A program made the position numbers and the translations under genes. From positions 221,942 to 285,941 of the forward strand of contig JAVGVS010000290.1 in the NCBI GenBank assembly GCA_032718565.1: 64,000 nt of DNA. The letters run 5' to 3'. Below the pieces are notes generated by a model. It was not told the DNA's origin, ran no database searches, and saw nothing but the letters and a program-made list of their open reading frames with translations. The DNA comes from Distichodus sexfasciatus. Lineage: Eukaryota > Chordata > Actinopteri > Characiformes > Distichodontidae. Position 1 is the stretch's first letter; each line of letters opens with the position of its first letter. This document shows, piece by piece, positions 25,113 to 38,425 of this stretch.

Positions 25113-25870
25113 GATCTATTAGGAGAACTATTACATTTTTGATTGGCCCTTTGTCATGTGGGATAATGTGCGGTATTTGGGGTTTGGACCTTTTTTGCTC
25201 TAATTACTGCATTGCGTTTGATTACATACGTCTCTACTGACTTTGCACATCTACACACAGCAACATTTGTCAATTCCTTCTCACAGTCAAAATGGTGATT
25301 GGTAATGGTGACTGCTGGTGGACTGCAATCTTCAAGTTATTACACAGATTTTTAAGTGTGTGTAAGATAAGGCTCTGACTGGACCACACACAGACATTCT
25401 TCAGCCTTCTTCAGCCTGGCTGTTTGTTTTGGCTGTGTGCTCTGGGTCATTGTCATCTTGAAAGGTGAACCTTCTTCACACTTCATCTTTCTGACAGAGG
25501 GCAGCAGGCTTTCCTCAAGAATTTGAAAATATTTTGCTCAGTCTATTTTTTCTTCTTTGCTGAAGAACAAAGCACACACACTCACTAACAGATTGCTACC
25601 ACCTCCATGGTTTTCTGTCAGTGTGGTGTTCTTTGGATTTTGTATTGGCTTTCCACCAGAGGTAACATTTGGCATTGAAGCCTTATTGTTCCTTTTTGGT
25701 CTCATCTAACCGTGCAACATTTTCTACTTGGCGGCATTCAAAGGTGCGTTTTGGCAAAGCTCAAATGAGACTTAATATGGCCTTTTTCAAAAAAAGTAAA
25801 ACAAGAGCACTTTTGACAAACACATGGCACCTTTTGCCTTAAAGTGGCTTTGTCATTGTGGAGTATTGTA
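25113..25870 (-). mobile_element. Degenerate second Tc1-like element, opposite orientation
   Basis: On the minus strand, translated pieces read DETKK, FNAKCYLWWKANTKSKEHH, RRFTFQDDNDPEHTAK and NNLKIAVHQQSP, which line up in order with a Tc1 transposase from the first catalytic Asp to the C-terminus. Many stops and frameshifts break it, and no clear inverted repeats remain. It is much older than its neighbour at 23493 and belongs to a different Tc1 lineage. Ends are approximate. Confidence 0.75.
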
Positions 25871-27468
25871 TATAGATTTGTTGAGAAAAAATTGCATTGA
25901 AATTTTGCATGTTATAATTTTAATCTGAAACATATTGAACGCTGTGGTCTGAAGTGTGCTTTATGGTTATGTAATAGCGTTTTAAGATTAATTATGGATT
26001 TGAAAATTGAAGACACTCTCTGTTTAGTCCTTATGCTGGTACTTACAACATTTTACCTGAATTAAGAGTGTTTTTTAATAATAAATAGCTATTAAATTTT
26101 TAATTTAGGAGCGACGAAGAGACATTCGTGCCTTTCATCTCCATAAATGGTCTAACAGTTTTCCCACAAGTCTAACATTTCTAATATTCAATATAAACAG
26201 CTGGGAATCAAAAGGTCTACTAAGACAGATTGTTACACAAACTGGAAAGTAAAAATGACCCTTTTAGTTATATCCAAACCAATGACCAGTAAAGTAAAAA
26301 CTGTATTGATTTTTATTGAGTGCCAGACATGTTAAGCCTTCCATGCGGTGCACTATAAAATAACCCCTGTATTAAAGGACTAAGCAATGACAAGCTGACA
26401 GGGCTGACAAAGAGTGTGTGTGAAATATACAGAACTGAGGGGTAGCTCAAGTCTTTGGCATAGATACATACCTACAGTACTGTATACACATATAGTACTG
26501 TATGATGAATTTATGTATGTGTACATGTGTATTTATCATTTGCATCTTACTTATTGAATTTTGACTAAAATTAACTCAATATTCTACATTAACAATATTC
26601 TGCATTAACAAATATACATCCACATCTTCATCATTTGAGTATCTTTAGTAGCAAGAAACCCTCATATATTTGATTCATTAAAATAAACACCTTCCAGCAC
26701 TCATGGAACATTTTCCCCAGGTGTGATGCACTAGTTGGTTGTTTCACCTTTATGCATCTTTGTTGGTGTTTTAAATCACTGGCTATGGGAGACTGAAATA
26801 ACTGTTAATGAGAATATAGCCTTACCATGGGAGGTGTATGTAGAGCTTAAACGACCATGCTGATCACAGAGCTGCCCCCTGAGAACACTGGAAAAACAGG
26901 AACACTTGCTTAAAGACTTGAGAAAAGAAGGAAAAGCTGTCTAAGATTGAGACCAGACATTTAATCAGTGCGCTCAGAATACTAACATCATGAATCAAGG
27001 CAGGATTCATCTGGCAGTTTATTAATCTAGTCCCAAATATCAGTTCAACGTCAGCTTTACCAAGCTGAGCTCCCATTTGTAATGCATTAGTAACTAGAGC
27101 CAGTGCATAAAAGTGCATAACCAGGTGTTGAGTATAAAATCTAGACCTTAGGCCTGTTTTCAGCATCTGGACTGTGTTAAGTTTGGTGCAAACCTATAGA
27201 AACCTTCAATCCATGTTTCCTGTTTCTAAATGGTAAACGTAGGAGTTGGTCTATTTTTTTTTGTGAAGCTTGTCTGACATTTTGACAAGATTTATTTATG
27301 GTGAATATATAGATGGACTTAGATTAAGTTTTATATGTAAGAGCTTTGTGTATGTGTCTGTGTTGTCAGGAAAAAAGCTATATATTTTTTAATTTAGCAC
27401 AGTCACTACAAAATATGTTTTAGATAACATTCATAGTTGGAGGATCTTTATAGCAGGCTCAAGAAGGT
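25871..27468. other. Intergenic DNA
   Basis: AT-rich. The 100-residue minus-strand ORF at 26864-27166 has no recognisable motif. Nothing else seen. Confidence 0.4.
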
Positions 27469-27740
27469 AGGGGACTGGGAAGGTTACGTTTAAAATGTAT
27501 TCCACTACAGAATATAGATTACATGCCCTAAAATGTAATGTGTAACATATTCCATTAGACTGCTCAATATGAGTAACATATTCGGAATACTTTGGATTAC
27601 TTCCACATTGTCTTGCTTTTTACAACTCTATGAATGTGGTAACCATCTATTTAAACTGTAACTGTAACTGTAACGGAATACAGTTACCCGTAATTTGTAA
27701 TCTGAATACCTTACGTGTATTCTGTTATACCCCAACACTG
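27469..27740. mobile_element. Small non-autonomous DNA element
   Basis: The right end reads CAGTGTTGGGGTATAACAG inward, and the left end is a decayed counterpart (CTGGGAAGGTTACGTTTAAA). The interior carries repeated TAACTG and GGAATAC units. A single end of the same family is at 50417. No coding capacity; probably hAT-like, but the target duplication is not clear. Confidence 0.6.
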
Positions 27741-28329
27741 GGTATACATGGTCTGAGATGCTTGTTAAAACTACTGATATTAAATTAAGTGATTTCACTT
27801 TAGTAGAGTTAGTTAAGGCAAGAAGATAGCAAGTTGAGTTTTATTCCATTCTCTGAGGAGTAAAAAGTGGTGCTCTTGATTGTATTTGCCATGGTTATAG
27901 TAAATCTTCGTGTTTCAAGTTTTCTTTAAGCAAGAGCTTTGCTAAATGACTTTAAATTGTTGTATAGTAGCTTTGAAAGGGCAATTCAATTTCTGCAATT
28001 CATTAATATGAGATCTTTTTATTTACTTATACTTTTACTCGTTTACGTATTTACAGGATTTTTTGGTCTTGCTCAGAACACTGTCACCACCGAGTAAATT
28101 TTAATTGACTTTTTACAGTGAAGCATCTTAAAAGTACCAGAGTTTCTCATTTGGTTATCTGTAAGACATTTGTCAGACTCTTGTGACCAGAGTGAATTAC
28201 ATTTGCTAATGACAGCCTCCCCGAGCAATTTGGAGTTAAGTGCCTAGCACAAAGTTTTTCCGCTCCGGTGCAGTCCAAACCAACCAAGATCATCAGCCAG
28301 TTGTAGACTTCTGGAGACAGTATGCTAAA
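27741..28329. other. Intergenic DNA
   Basis: Nothing recognised. Confidence 0.4.
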
Positions 28330-28480
28330 GGGAGAGTTGTAGTCAAGACCACCTAAACCGAGACCAAGTCCGGACCTAGACCAGAGTGTGTCGAAACCGA
28401 GACAAGACCAAGACTCTGAAGGACCGAGACGAGACCGAGACCAGGGTGGGACGAGATAGAGTCGAGACAGAGACCAGACC
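28330..28480. repeat. Degenerate purine-rich tandem repeat
   Basis: Units related to ACCGAGACCAAG recur irregularly over about 150 bases. Reading it backwards gives the Leu/Ser/Trp-rich ORF 28147-28482, which is not a gene. Confidence 0.75.
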
Positions 28481-30814
28481 AATGCATGTTTTATAATACA
28501 TGACTAATAAGTGAAACATGCAAAGCCTAAGCACCACTCAAAAGAGCTGAACAAAGCAAAAAACCTACACTAAGCAACATTAAACATGATCATTCAATAA
28601 GTCTCTCTTATATATCTATAATGGGGAAATCGCTTGTGATGACTTGTGATTTTATATTAATCGAATGAAACACATAAATGTAGTTCCAAACTGGAGTCAC
28701 GTGACCGCACCCACAGGAGTACGTTTTAAGGGCACAGTTCATGAACACACACTCGGGAAAGTATTAACTGAAGTAGTAAGAGAATTTTGGTGTTGGTTTC
28801 AGTGTTGGTTTAGATGAATTGTCGATTAATTTCATAGCCATAATCTCTCCTATGGTAATCTTAGCGTTCCTCACTGCATTGTATAGAATGCGCAATGCCA
28901 CTGCGCATCTACAACCATGTCTCCACATGTGTAAGTAGAAGCGTTTAGACTGTGCAATCTACTAACACTTACTATACAACTAATTGAAATACCAGACACT
29001 TACTTACACTTACCAGATTCCTCTGTAACACATTTGGCCAAATTCCAACATTATAGATATGACATTTGAATTCTGATAAGATTATCTTACCTTGGTTATC
29101 TTACCATGCAAAAACCTTCCAATCTCAGACTTAACTGTTTAATGTGGTCTCTGATGAGACAAATGGTCAGATTTTTACTGAAAAGAAAGATTATTTCAGT
29201 GTCTTAGGTTTATCTACTGTGCATTCTGTTAGACATCCATCTGTACATGTGTCAGTGTGCCAGCCCTCTTGCCGAGAACCAACTAAGGACAGATGGTGTT
29301 GTGAGAACCTTAAGTAGGCTTATATTTTCATGAGAAAATCTGTCATATATTTGCAATGATGAAAACATAAATAGGTAAATGGAGACTTGCAGAGTCACAT
29401 TTTAACATGTGAACGCTGATGTGACGATGTAATCTTATTTCATATTTTTCCTCGAGACAACTGGATTTTTTAAAATCCTATTGGTTTAGAGAAACACTTC
29501 CAGTACCCAAGTGACTCTGAGCTAAATTTTGTTTTACTCTATAAATACTGTATAAATGTAAAGCTGAGCTACTTCCCAGCTAAGCAGTCTTAAGCTGGGT
29601 TTTACACTAGAGATGACCCGAACCGATACCAGTGCTTTGGGTTGATACCAAGTACTGATCCTATGCCAGTGCCTCATTAAAAAAGCTGTATGTCTCACTG
29701 TGTAGTAAAGACTGGAATTATTCTTTTGTGTGTAAGTTATCAGTCTTTGCTAAGCATTGCTAACATTGTAAAATTAAATGTTTTATCATTTTCAGAGTTC
29801 AAGAGGAATTGCAGTTACATTGTTCACATAACTTCATGCATGACCAGTCCCACAAATGAATCTATGTTACAAAGCATAGAATATTTTATTTATTTAATTT
29901 GTCTATTTATTCAATTGCATATGACGTCGATATGTCATTTCATTTATGTTTTAATATGTTTCTGCAAGGTGGACCTTATTTTAACAATCATAGCGTGGCT
30001 CAAATGCATATAGGTTTGGAATTCTGGTTTGAACTTTTACCAGTTGCAGTACTGACTCATCAGTCCACCACACTCCCCCACTCTCCTGGAAGCTGCCAAC
30101 TGTGGATCTCAAAGGGTCATGAGGAATGATACCTTCTTCAAAAGGACCCCCCTGAAGATTTCCGCAGCCTCATGAAGCACACAGCACTGATGACTTCAAC
30201 TGATGATTTTAGAACGGGGCATATTACAGGGCCCCTAAACAGTGCAGATGTCTTTTCTCAGGAGTGTGGAGGTGATCGATGTTGCCTGCTTATCTCAAGA
30301 TGAGGTAGGAGTATATGACTGCAGGGGAAGAAATAGTGATGCTGCCTGAGCAGTCTTAAGACGAGTTAAACACTAACTATAGTGTATATTTTACTGTACT
30401 GTGTTTATTTTACTGTACTTTGTTTGTATTTGGTTTGTATTTGTGTAGCACTGTGTGGCAAATTAAATATTGACTGCAGGTGCCAGTATAGAAATGAGGT
30501 GCACATTTTGAGAGGTGAAAAAGATTTGAACTATGGATTCTATGGTCTAAAGTCTCTGCTCCACAGAATTTAGTTCATAAAGATCTCAGAGCATCATGGC
30601 AGCGTTTTGTAAATCTCTACAAGATCAGTTAAACAGAATAGTGAAATACGGTGCTTTTGGTATCGTCGTCACATTAGGTGCTTTGTAAACAAGGATATCC
30701 AGTAACAGGTGAAGTGTAGAACATTGATTACCTCTAAGCAGTAGCACATGGAAGTGAGTGCGATAAATTAAGCAGCAAGTCAACATTTTGTGCTTGAAGT
30801 TGAGGTGCTGGGAG
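28481..30814. other. Intergenic DNA
   Basis: A short stretch at about 29609-29680 (AGATGACCCGAACCGATACC onward) looks like one end of a DNA transposon, but no partner end was found. Otherwise only chance ORFs. Confidence 0.35.
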
Positions 30815-32006
30815 CAGAGACGGCTAAATTTTTATTGCAATAATTACAGAGGTGGACAAAGTAGCTAACTTCATTACTTAAGTGAAAGTACAGATACCAC
30901 TAGTCAAATGTTACTCCAATACAAGTGAAAGTCATACAGTCAAATTTCACTTAAGTTAAAGTACTGAAATACCTGCTTCCAAAAATACTTAAGTATTAAA
31001 AGTACATCTTCTTTCACTGCATTGTTGATTTATTGCCACCAAACTTACAATACCTAATGCATCTAACTTGCTTGTAGAAGCTGTAGCATAAGGTATTGGT
31101 AGAATGTTACAGAATGAACCACAACACAAACTGATAAAGAAAACCAGTCGTTTTTTAATTAATTGTACACGACACACCTCCACAAAAGGTATGTGTATAT
31201 GTACGTGAACAAAGTTGTGCTAATGTACAAGCAGAGTCACCAGTTAAATGACAGCTAATTTCACTCTTCATCTACTGTTAACACAAATTATATGGCTTAA
31301 TTGTTGCTATGTAATTATGCAAGGTCACATAAGCTACAATGTTGACATTACCAAATACAGAAATGTAAATGCACAAAATGAAATCACAGTGTCATCTCAT
31401 AGTAGTCTAACTTTGTTAGCCATCTAGCCAGTGAAGCATGAGCTGACATACTAGCAAACACTTTTCAAACTCGAAATCATAACTAATGTTAACTTTATTA
31501 GAATGGAAACATTCTGTTTCTTTGGCCAGGTTATGCTTAAACATTGACTTCAGTTAACATTATTCGTGTTGGAGCAAACATCGACTCTAAATATGGCCAT
31601 GGAGGCGAGCATGAAGAGTCTCCGTCGCCGTTGCTGTCTCTGTCCATTCTCCCGCCACTAACTGACCGTGTTTAAGAAATGCTGGCGTTGCAGTGTTGCA
31701 GCGTTGCAGCGTACAGGCGTGACGTAACACTACTAGTGATTTCTGGTAGACCGTCATCTGCTAAAAAACCAATCACGTTTTAGAAAAGTGAGAAAACAAC
31801 ACCCAATTTCAGACCTGAAGGTAACGAGTAACGAGAACTTTGATAGAAATGTAGTGAAGTGAAAAGTACGGTATTTGTCTTTCAAATGTAGTGAAGTGAA
31901 AGTTATAAGTTTCCCAAAAAAAATACTACTCAAGTGAAGTACAGATACTCAAGAACTAATTAAGTACAGTACTCAAGTAAGTGTACTTCGTTACTGTCCA
32001 CCTCTG
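30815..32006 (-). mobile_element. Non-autonomous hAT-like element, copy 2, with outer end
   Basis: It is bounded by a perfect 8-base duplication GCTGGGAG (30807-30814 and 32007-32014). The right end reads CAGAGGTGGACAG inward. The left boundary is CAGAGACGG, and the usual end CAGAGGTGGACAAAG occurs 32 bases further in, at 30847. The subterminal sequence matches copy 1 (13311-14163) in reverse orientation. There is no transposase ORF. A GC-rich interior patch sits at about 31600-31720. Confidence 0.88.
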
Positions 32007-35000
32007 GCTGGGAGTAACGAATGTTGCCTGTGTGGTCCATGGGAGAAAAACCAGCAACAGTGTTATGGGCAGGAATAGCTCACTGATGCACTGGTATGAC
32101 TAGTCTGGATGTCTGAAACAGTGCATGTGCATTTGGGGCAGTGTGGTCACAAAATTACTCATGTGGACATAATGTTATGGCCGATTAGTGTACGTCTGAT
32201 GTTTTACCACAAGTTAACTAAGAGTGGCTTTAGCAAGGTGCATCAGTAATATGCTGAATTATATTATACTGTTTCGAGAGTAGTGTTGGTGTTTACAGAC
32301 ACCTTTTTGAAACACAGTACGTGGTGCAATTAGTAAAGATCTGTCTGTCTGTCTGTCTGTCTCGTAGGCCATCTTTTTGTTTGTCTGTCCGCCAGTCTGT
32401 AAATCTGTCTATGTCCGGATGTGTGTATGTCGCATGTAAGGGTAAAGCTAGAAGAGACTGACATTGTGGTATGATTAAATAAGCACGAATGGCACCTAAA
32501 CCTCTTTTCCCCCTTTGAACACATTCCAGGACATTATGCATTTTTAAAAGTGAACTTTATCACTGGGTTCATTTTTACTCTCTTTCTCACTGCTTTCATG
32601 CCACGCAGTGAATGTTTTTGCAGCTTTGTTGAATCCATATTGTAGAAAATACCAAATTGCAAAATGTATGGCAGATTCATTACCAGATGAGAAAGTGGGA
32701 TGGATGGGGAGATAAGATGTTCACCCTTTGCGTGACACTGTGGTTGCTCAGAAACAGGAGCCCACTGTTTAGTTCATCCGAGTTGAACATGCACAGCTTT
32801 GATTCAGAAAGGACCTGGGGGATGGGGGAGAAAGGAATCTTTAGGCTATGGAGGCGGCATTGATGGTTACAGTAAAATATGTGGCAGTCTTTACGGTGCT
32901 CAGTAGTAACTTTTGGATTTCTGCCATCCCCCGCATAATAAGTATGCGGGAGGCACAGGTTCTCTACCCCTTCCCCACCCCCCCGTCTGTCCACCCCCAC
33001 TCAGTTCTGCATTGTCCTCAGATGAACCACGCTCAGCTGCCAAGAATCAAGCACGGTTTACAGAAGGTAACTGGGTTAGAAGCCAAACACCGAAATTCAG
33101 CAACCAGAAAAAAAGGTAAGCTTTTTTTATTCAGTATACAATTCTTTTCTACTGTGGTAAAATCCAATAAATAGGAAAGGTGCAAATCAGGTGAAGGTAG
33201 CGGGTAAGGAGGGAAGCAGAGAGAATGGAGGGATTAGCATCAGTTTTGCAGAAAGGATCCTCACATGCACGGTGGAGGGGTGCGTGTTTGGTGCCGACGG
33301 CAATAAAGGCATACAAATTGTGATACGCGCACAGCTAAATATTGAGAATTGCCGTATGCATTTGAGGCAAATTAACAGAAGCTAAGACACAAATGGTAAA
33401 ACCTCAACTTTTTTGTGAGATGCTCAGTGTACACAAGGCAATCTGCTCTGCTGAAGTGCAAGACAGCCTGCTGTTGTCCTTATCTGCCCGATTCCGTGGA
33501 GACAGGTTGCCGTGCAGATTACTGATGCATGTTCAACTAACATTGGAAAGGAGTGTAGACTGTTATCATTCTTATCAAAGAATTTTTCTCTTACAGAAAA
33601 TTGTCTATAATTATATTGTATTTTTCTAAATACATGTACAGTTCTAAAACATTTTTTCAAAAATGTTGCAGTCTTTCAGCCCAGGTTGTTGGTGTCATGA
33701 AAAAATCCCCAGACTGTGTCAGGTACAGAGGTCAGATACAAATACTTGTGTAAAAATGTCTTCAATTTAAAAAACAAACAAACTGCTCTATAACTCTTAC
33801 ATAACTAGCAGGTTGTATAACAAGTTGGAATGAACTCCCAATGGCAATTACAAATCCTCCGTCATCTCTATTGTGTACAATTTGGATCCATTTCTATTTA
33901 TCAATGTGCACTCTGAAAAATAAACGAATATTTTCATTGTTTTGCCATCAGGAATTATGCATGTCCAACAGTTTTCTGCCATAATATAGTTTTATAATTT
34001 GCAACTGCAATTTAAGCAGCTTTCTGCATAGAAAAATACTAACTAAGAATTAGGGAATATATACACCTGCAAAAGGATATGATGGAGACTAAATATAGCT
34101 CAACCTGGTACTATGACATTGCTTCCATGGTAACATCTGTTCTGCTAATTTTATATATGAAATTTTAAAAATCTGGTTTTGTACTCATGAAAGAAATGTC
34201 CTCTATTTCTGTGCACAATAAGGACATCTAAGAAGGCTGGAAAATAAAAGTATCATAAACTATACATTACGACAAAATATACTTAGATATTCTAAACAAT
34301 ATATTCAGGAATAAATCTTTTTCGATTGTATATAAACCTTTTTAGATTTTACATCTCAGTAAGATACAATTATGTGTCAGTAAAAAAGGGCTCTTCATCT
34401 TGTATGTGTAACTTGACCTCACAGAAAACTTCTGTGCAATCTAGATGTGTCTGAGCAGCAAACATAGGCAACAATATCATTCTTTCTTTCAATAAGGTCA
34501 TTGTAGCATTACCATCTCTACAATAATAGATTTGAAATGTAGAGAATGAATTTGAGAGTGAATCTGAAATGTAAAGAAATGCATGAACAGATTTTGTGTG
34601 TTTGTTCTTCAACCTTTCCTTACAAATTCTCCCAGTGGACAAATCAGGTGAAATGGAGGAAGGTGACAAGCTGTACTTGTGGTTTGAAAACTATTGTTTT
34701 AAGATACATACAAAATGATTAAAAAGTGTAAGCAATGTCTCTTTATTTATTGAGTGATTTTCCAGTGGAAAAACATCATCGTTTGTTTCTTTTCCTCCTT
34801 TTACAAAGATATGCCACCCACATGCTTGGTCAGACTCCTTGATTCAAATGCCAGCTTATTAAGCACTTACTGTATTTTGGTGGTTAATTTATGTTTTCCA
34901 CACTTGAGAAAGACAAATTTTGACATATAAGGTTTTTTTGCTTATTATAAAACCCAATCCTCTGGTCAGGATATTTACATTACATTTTTGTCATACTGTC

Positions 35001-37489
35001 TTCATGTAATTTATATAATCTGCAATTATGAAGCACGACTTTTGCACTGCAGTACACAGCTAATTTTCAAAGTCCCATATAAAGTGGTTTCAAAAGGCTA
35101 ATGTGTAAGTAATTTAATGATTATATGATGTTTGTTTTTTGCCTTGGAGAAAGCTGGAACAAAGTCAGCTTTGTTAGTTTTGCTGTTTATTATTTGTATT
35201 ACATATTAAGATCTTTATTTTTATCTCTAGAACTTAGTGTCTGTCCTCTGACTTTTTATTTGAAGTGATTCAATATGACCTGTGCATGAAAATCGACTTA
35301 ACTGATGTGATGCCTTCAGCTGTTTCGAATAGACTACAATATAAAGAATATCACCATTGTTCTAATAATAATTTAGGTCCACAAAATATCCCAACTAGAA
35401 AAAAATATGAAACAAGGTTTACAATTTAATTGCTTTCAAAATGTTAGTTTGGTTAGTTTTGGTCCGAAATAACTTGGTGAATTACGTCTCACTGTAATTA
35501 TTCTTATGTTTAGGTTAGTCAGTAGTCTTTTAATAAACCAGTACAAGAGCAAAAATATACTGGGCTGTTTAGTGAAGGTTTTTCAAATACAGCGTGTACT
35601 GGAATCTTCGCCTTTCAAATACATTGATTTGTCATCTACTTGGCTATATTTATTTCATCTCGCATTATTTTTAATTTTGATCTGAGTTCTTAAAACTGTA
35701 TATGTGCTTAGGTGAATTCATCTTGTGCTTTTTCCGTAAATTAACCAAAATCTTCTGGTCAAAAGTAGAACATTTCCATTTATTTGCTCAGTTTCTGGAC
35801 ATTGATTGTCCACAACCAGCTGACCATTGCTTATGTACACTATATAAATGGCTGTAGAATTTAAAGCAGGTGTGGAGAAACAGATGTGTAAGCATGACTT
35901 TGTATCCACTTCTGACCACCCAATGACATTGGAAGCATTTCTCTTGAGGGTCCTGTAGAGCTGTGCAGCCAAGTAATGAAGTGATGGTAGATGTTTACCA
36001 TGCAAAACCATAGCAGTGAAGGGGCAAAGTATTATGTGACTGGAGTCATTCAAACAGACCCATGAGGAGGAGGAGGTCAGATAGAATTTTGTGGCAAATT
36101 GGCCCAATTTTCAAACGTCTTGAATGGGCTACTCACCGTAGTCTTTAAAATATTCTGCAAATAAAATGGAATTCACATTTAATGGATTTGCTTCACAAAA
36201 AGCAGTTTTTAGGTAAATCTTGAATATAAATATTTGGGGTTATGGTGTCAGGAAGTGATTATTATGAGGTGTGGCCCCAAAGTGACTGGGCCTCCAACTA
36301 GTCGAGATGTCCATTGTAATGATATTCATACTTTCTTAGTGGCAGCATTTTTTGTTACATAGCGTAGACCTAAATGTGATCATAAATATATTGCAGCCAA
36401 AGTTTTTTTTTTTGTGGGAAACAAATGATCCAGTGAAGTTTGACATGACTTAGGAATTATTAACATGCTTGGAAACACAGCTTAAATCATTTTCAAATGA
36501 GAATAGTTTAGGAGTGATTATCCCCTTCCAAGCTCAGTTCCATAAGTCATGTAGTGTCAGCCATCCCTTTCTCCAACTTTCAGGGATCTTGCTCTAAAGG
36601 AACACAGTGTTACTGCTGTCAAAGTTTTCAAAAAAAAAAACATTTTTAAAGCCACTGCAATCATTAGTTAATTTATAGATATATTTAAGAAACCTCTCTT
36701 TCATTTTTACATTATTTGATAAATCACTTCAAATTTATTATCAGAAATTTTAACCCATCATGCTCTGTGAATAACGTCCCAAACCAAATTGTTACAAAGA
36801 ACACACTGTTCAAAAGGCCTTAGAAAACCAAGTTACGATTCACGTGACACATAATCTCAGTTGACTGAGCCCAATAAACAAGAAATTGCAAAAACATGGC
36901 CTCTTTTCCTTAGGTACCCTCAACTTACCAGGTCAGTTGTGGAACTGTGTTATTCATTGTTGTGAAAGCCTAGAATTAGATTTTTGCCAACATGCTGAGT
37001 TACTATCTTGTGTTACTTGAACATGTTTATGTTTGAATTACAGAAAACAATTAAGTTCACATTAAGAATAAATCTATAAAAGACAGCTTACCACAAACAG
37101 TGAGTATCATTTAATTATTTGTGTTGTTCTGTTTTCTTTTTGTTTTGTTTTTTTCCTGGTAAGTATTTGATAAAGGATAAGGCTTATTCTGATCATCCAT
37201 ATCATTTGGAAGTTTTCAGTCTATTAAACAGGGCATAGATACATTAGGTTGTTTGCAGAGTATTGGGGAAATACACAGTCAAAGCAAAACACAATGCTAA
37301 AACCAAAGAAATCTTAATCCTAATACTAAACAAATCATAGTATAACTAAAGTATTAAGTTGACAAAATTTGTAGGCACAAACCTCTTTTGCTCTTGCAAA
37401 ATGGTCAAATGGTATGCAATTTGAATGAAATTGAATGCAAGTGTGTTGCCTAGTTTGACTTTTTGTTTGTTTGTTGACCATAGGCTTGC
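32007..37489. other. Long intergenic stretch
   Basis: No gene that I can support. The 129-residue minus-strand ORF at 35718-36107 is the longest but has no motif and no splice context. A small hairpin with 8-base arms (CCCGCATA) lies at 32930-32950, and a (CTGT)n run at 32339. Confidence 0.35.
32339..32363. repeat. (CTGT)n microsatellite
   Basis: A short run of CTGT tetranucleotides with decayed copies for about 70 bases after it. Confidence 0.8.
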
Positions 37490-37585
37490 TCCTTGGGGGG
37501 GTTTTGACCCATTGTTGTGTAAAACTGCATTGTAACATCTGTTGTAAAAGTGCTATACAAATAAAATTGAAATGAATTAAATATT
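37490..37585 (+). repeat. LINE 3' end
   Basis: It ends GTGCTATACAAATAAAATTG followed by AAATGAATT, the kind of tail that closes L2/Rex-type LINEs in fish. Only the last 100 bases are present, as expected of a 5'-truncated insertion. Confidence 0.55.
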
Positions 37586-38261
37586 GTCCCTCGTTTAAAT
37601 GTGCAAAATACCCACATGCCTCAGTGTAGATTTTGTGTGTGTGTCTGTGTGTGCGTGAGTGAGAGAGACAGAGGCAGAGAGAGAAAGCTATACACACAGT
37701 CAAAATGGTGAGTAGTCTAAATTACAATGTGAATATCTGAAATGTTTATAATGTAATAATAAAATATATGACTTAATTATTATTATTCCTTATTAGTATT
37801 GTTATTTTATAATGTATTATTATATCATTTATTATTATTATTTATACACAATAATAATAATACACACACACACACACAATGTTATAAATCTACTTGCTTA
37901 AAGTAAATTTATTTGTGATTTCACCTTGCGTGTCATAGCCTGTTATCCCCAGTTCCAGAAAGTGTGCAAATGCCTGTTGAATCCAGTTTTAATGATGGAC
38001 TAGCTTTTGCCAAATACGTGGGAATTCACGCAGGCACTAATAGTCAGCCAGCCTACTGAAGACTCATTTTTAGATCTACAGTTTAGAATGCGTGTTGTCA
38101 CCGGACGCGTCTGATCCTTCTGGGAACAGACCCATTCTAAGAAGTTTCATTGTCTTAACACCTTAGATAACACACTCCAGCCCTTAAAGTTGGTCTTGGC
38201 TTCTACATCACTCGCAAGTTGGGGCAGAAGGTAAATGGCCAGCCTGTGGGAAGCTGCTTTC
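37586..38261. other. Intergenic DNA upstream of dio3
   Basis: Contains a (TTA/ATT)-rich patch and a short (CA)n run at about 37862-37880. CpG content rises from about 38090 towards the dio3 promoter. Confidence 0.4.
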
Positions 38262-38310
38262 GGAGGCGGAGTGAGGTTCATTCAAATCCTTACCCGCTTA
38301 TATAAAAAGG
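38262..38310 (+). promoter_or_regulatory. dio3: dio3 core promoter
   Basis: A GC-box-like GGAGGCGGAG (38262-38271) lies 27 bases upstream of a strong TATA box, TTATATAAAAAGG (38298-38310). The expected start is about 38330-38340, giving a 5' UTR of roughly 90 bases. Paired TATA and GC boxes are also described for mammalian DIO3. Confidence 0.65.
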
Positions 38311-38425
38311 GAAGTTCATCACACTTCGGCGTTAAACAGCTGGAGAATCTGGACTGGTTCACAGCGGCTTGCCTCCTCCTCCCCCTTTTTCAAATGGTGG
38401 ATGGATCAATAGAAGAACCGGGAAA

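Noticed and set aside
28147..28482. 111-residue minus-strand ORF rich in Ser, Leu and Trp
   Set aside because: It is the degenerate GAGACC-type tandem repeat translated.
35718..36107. 129-residue minus-strand ORF
   Set aside because: No recognisable domain, no splice or promoter context and AT-biased composition; most likely chance or a worn repeat.
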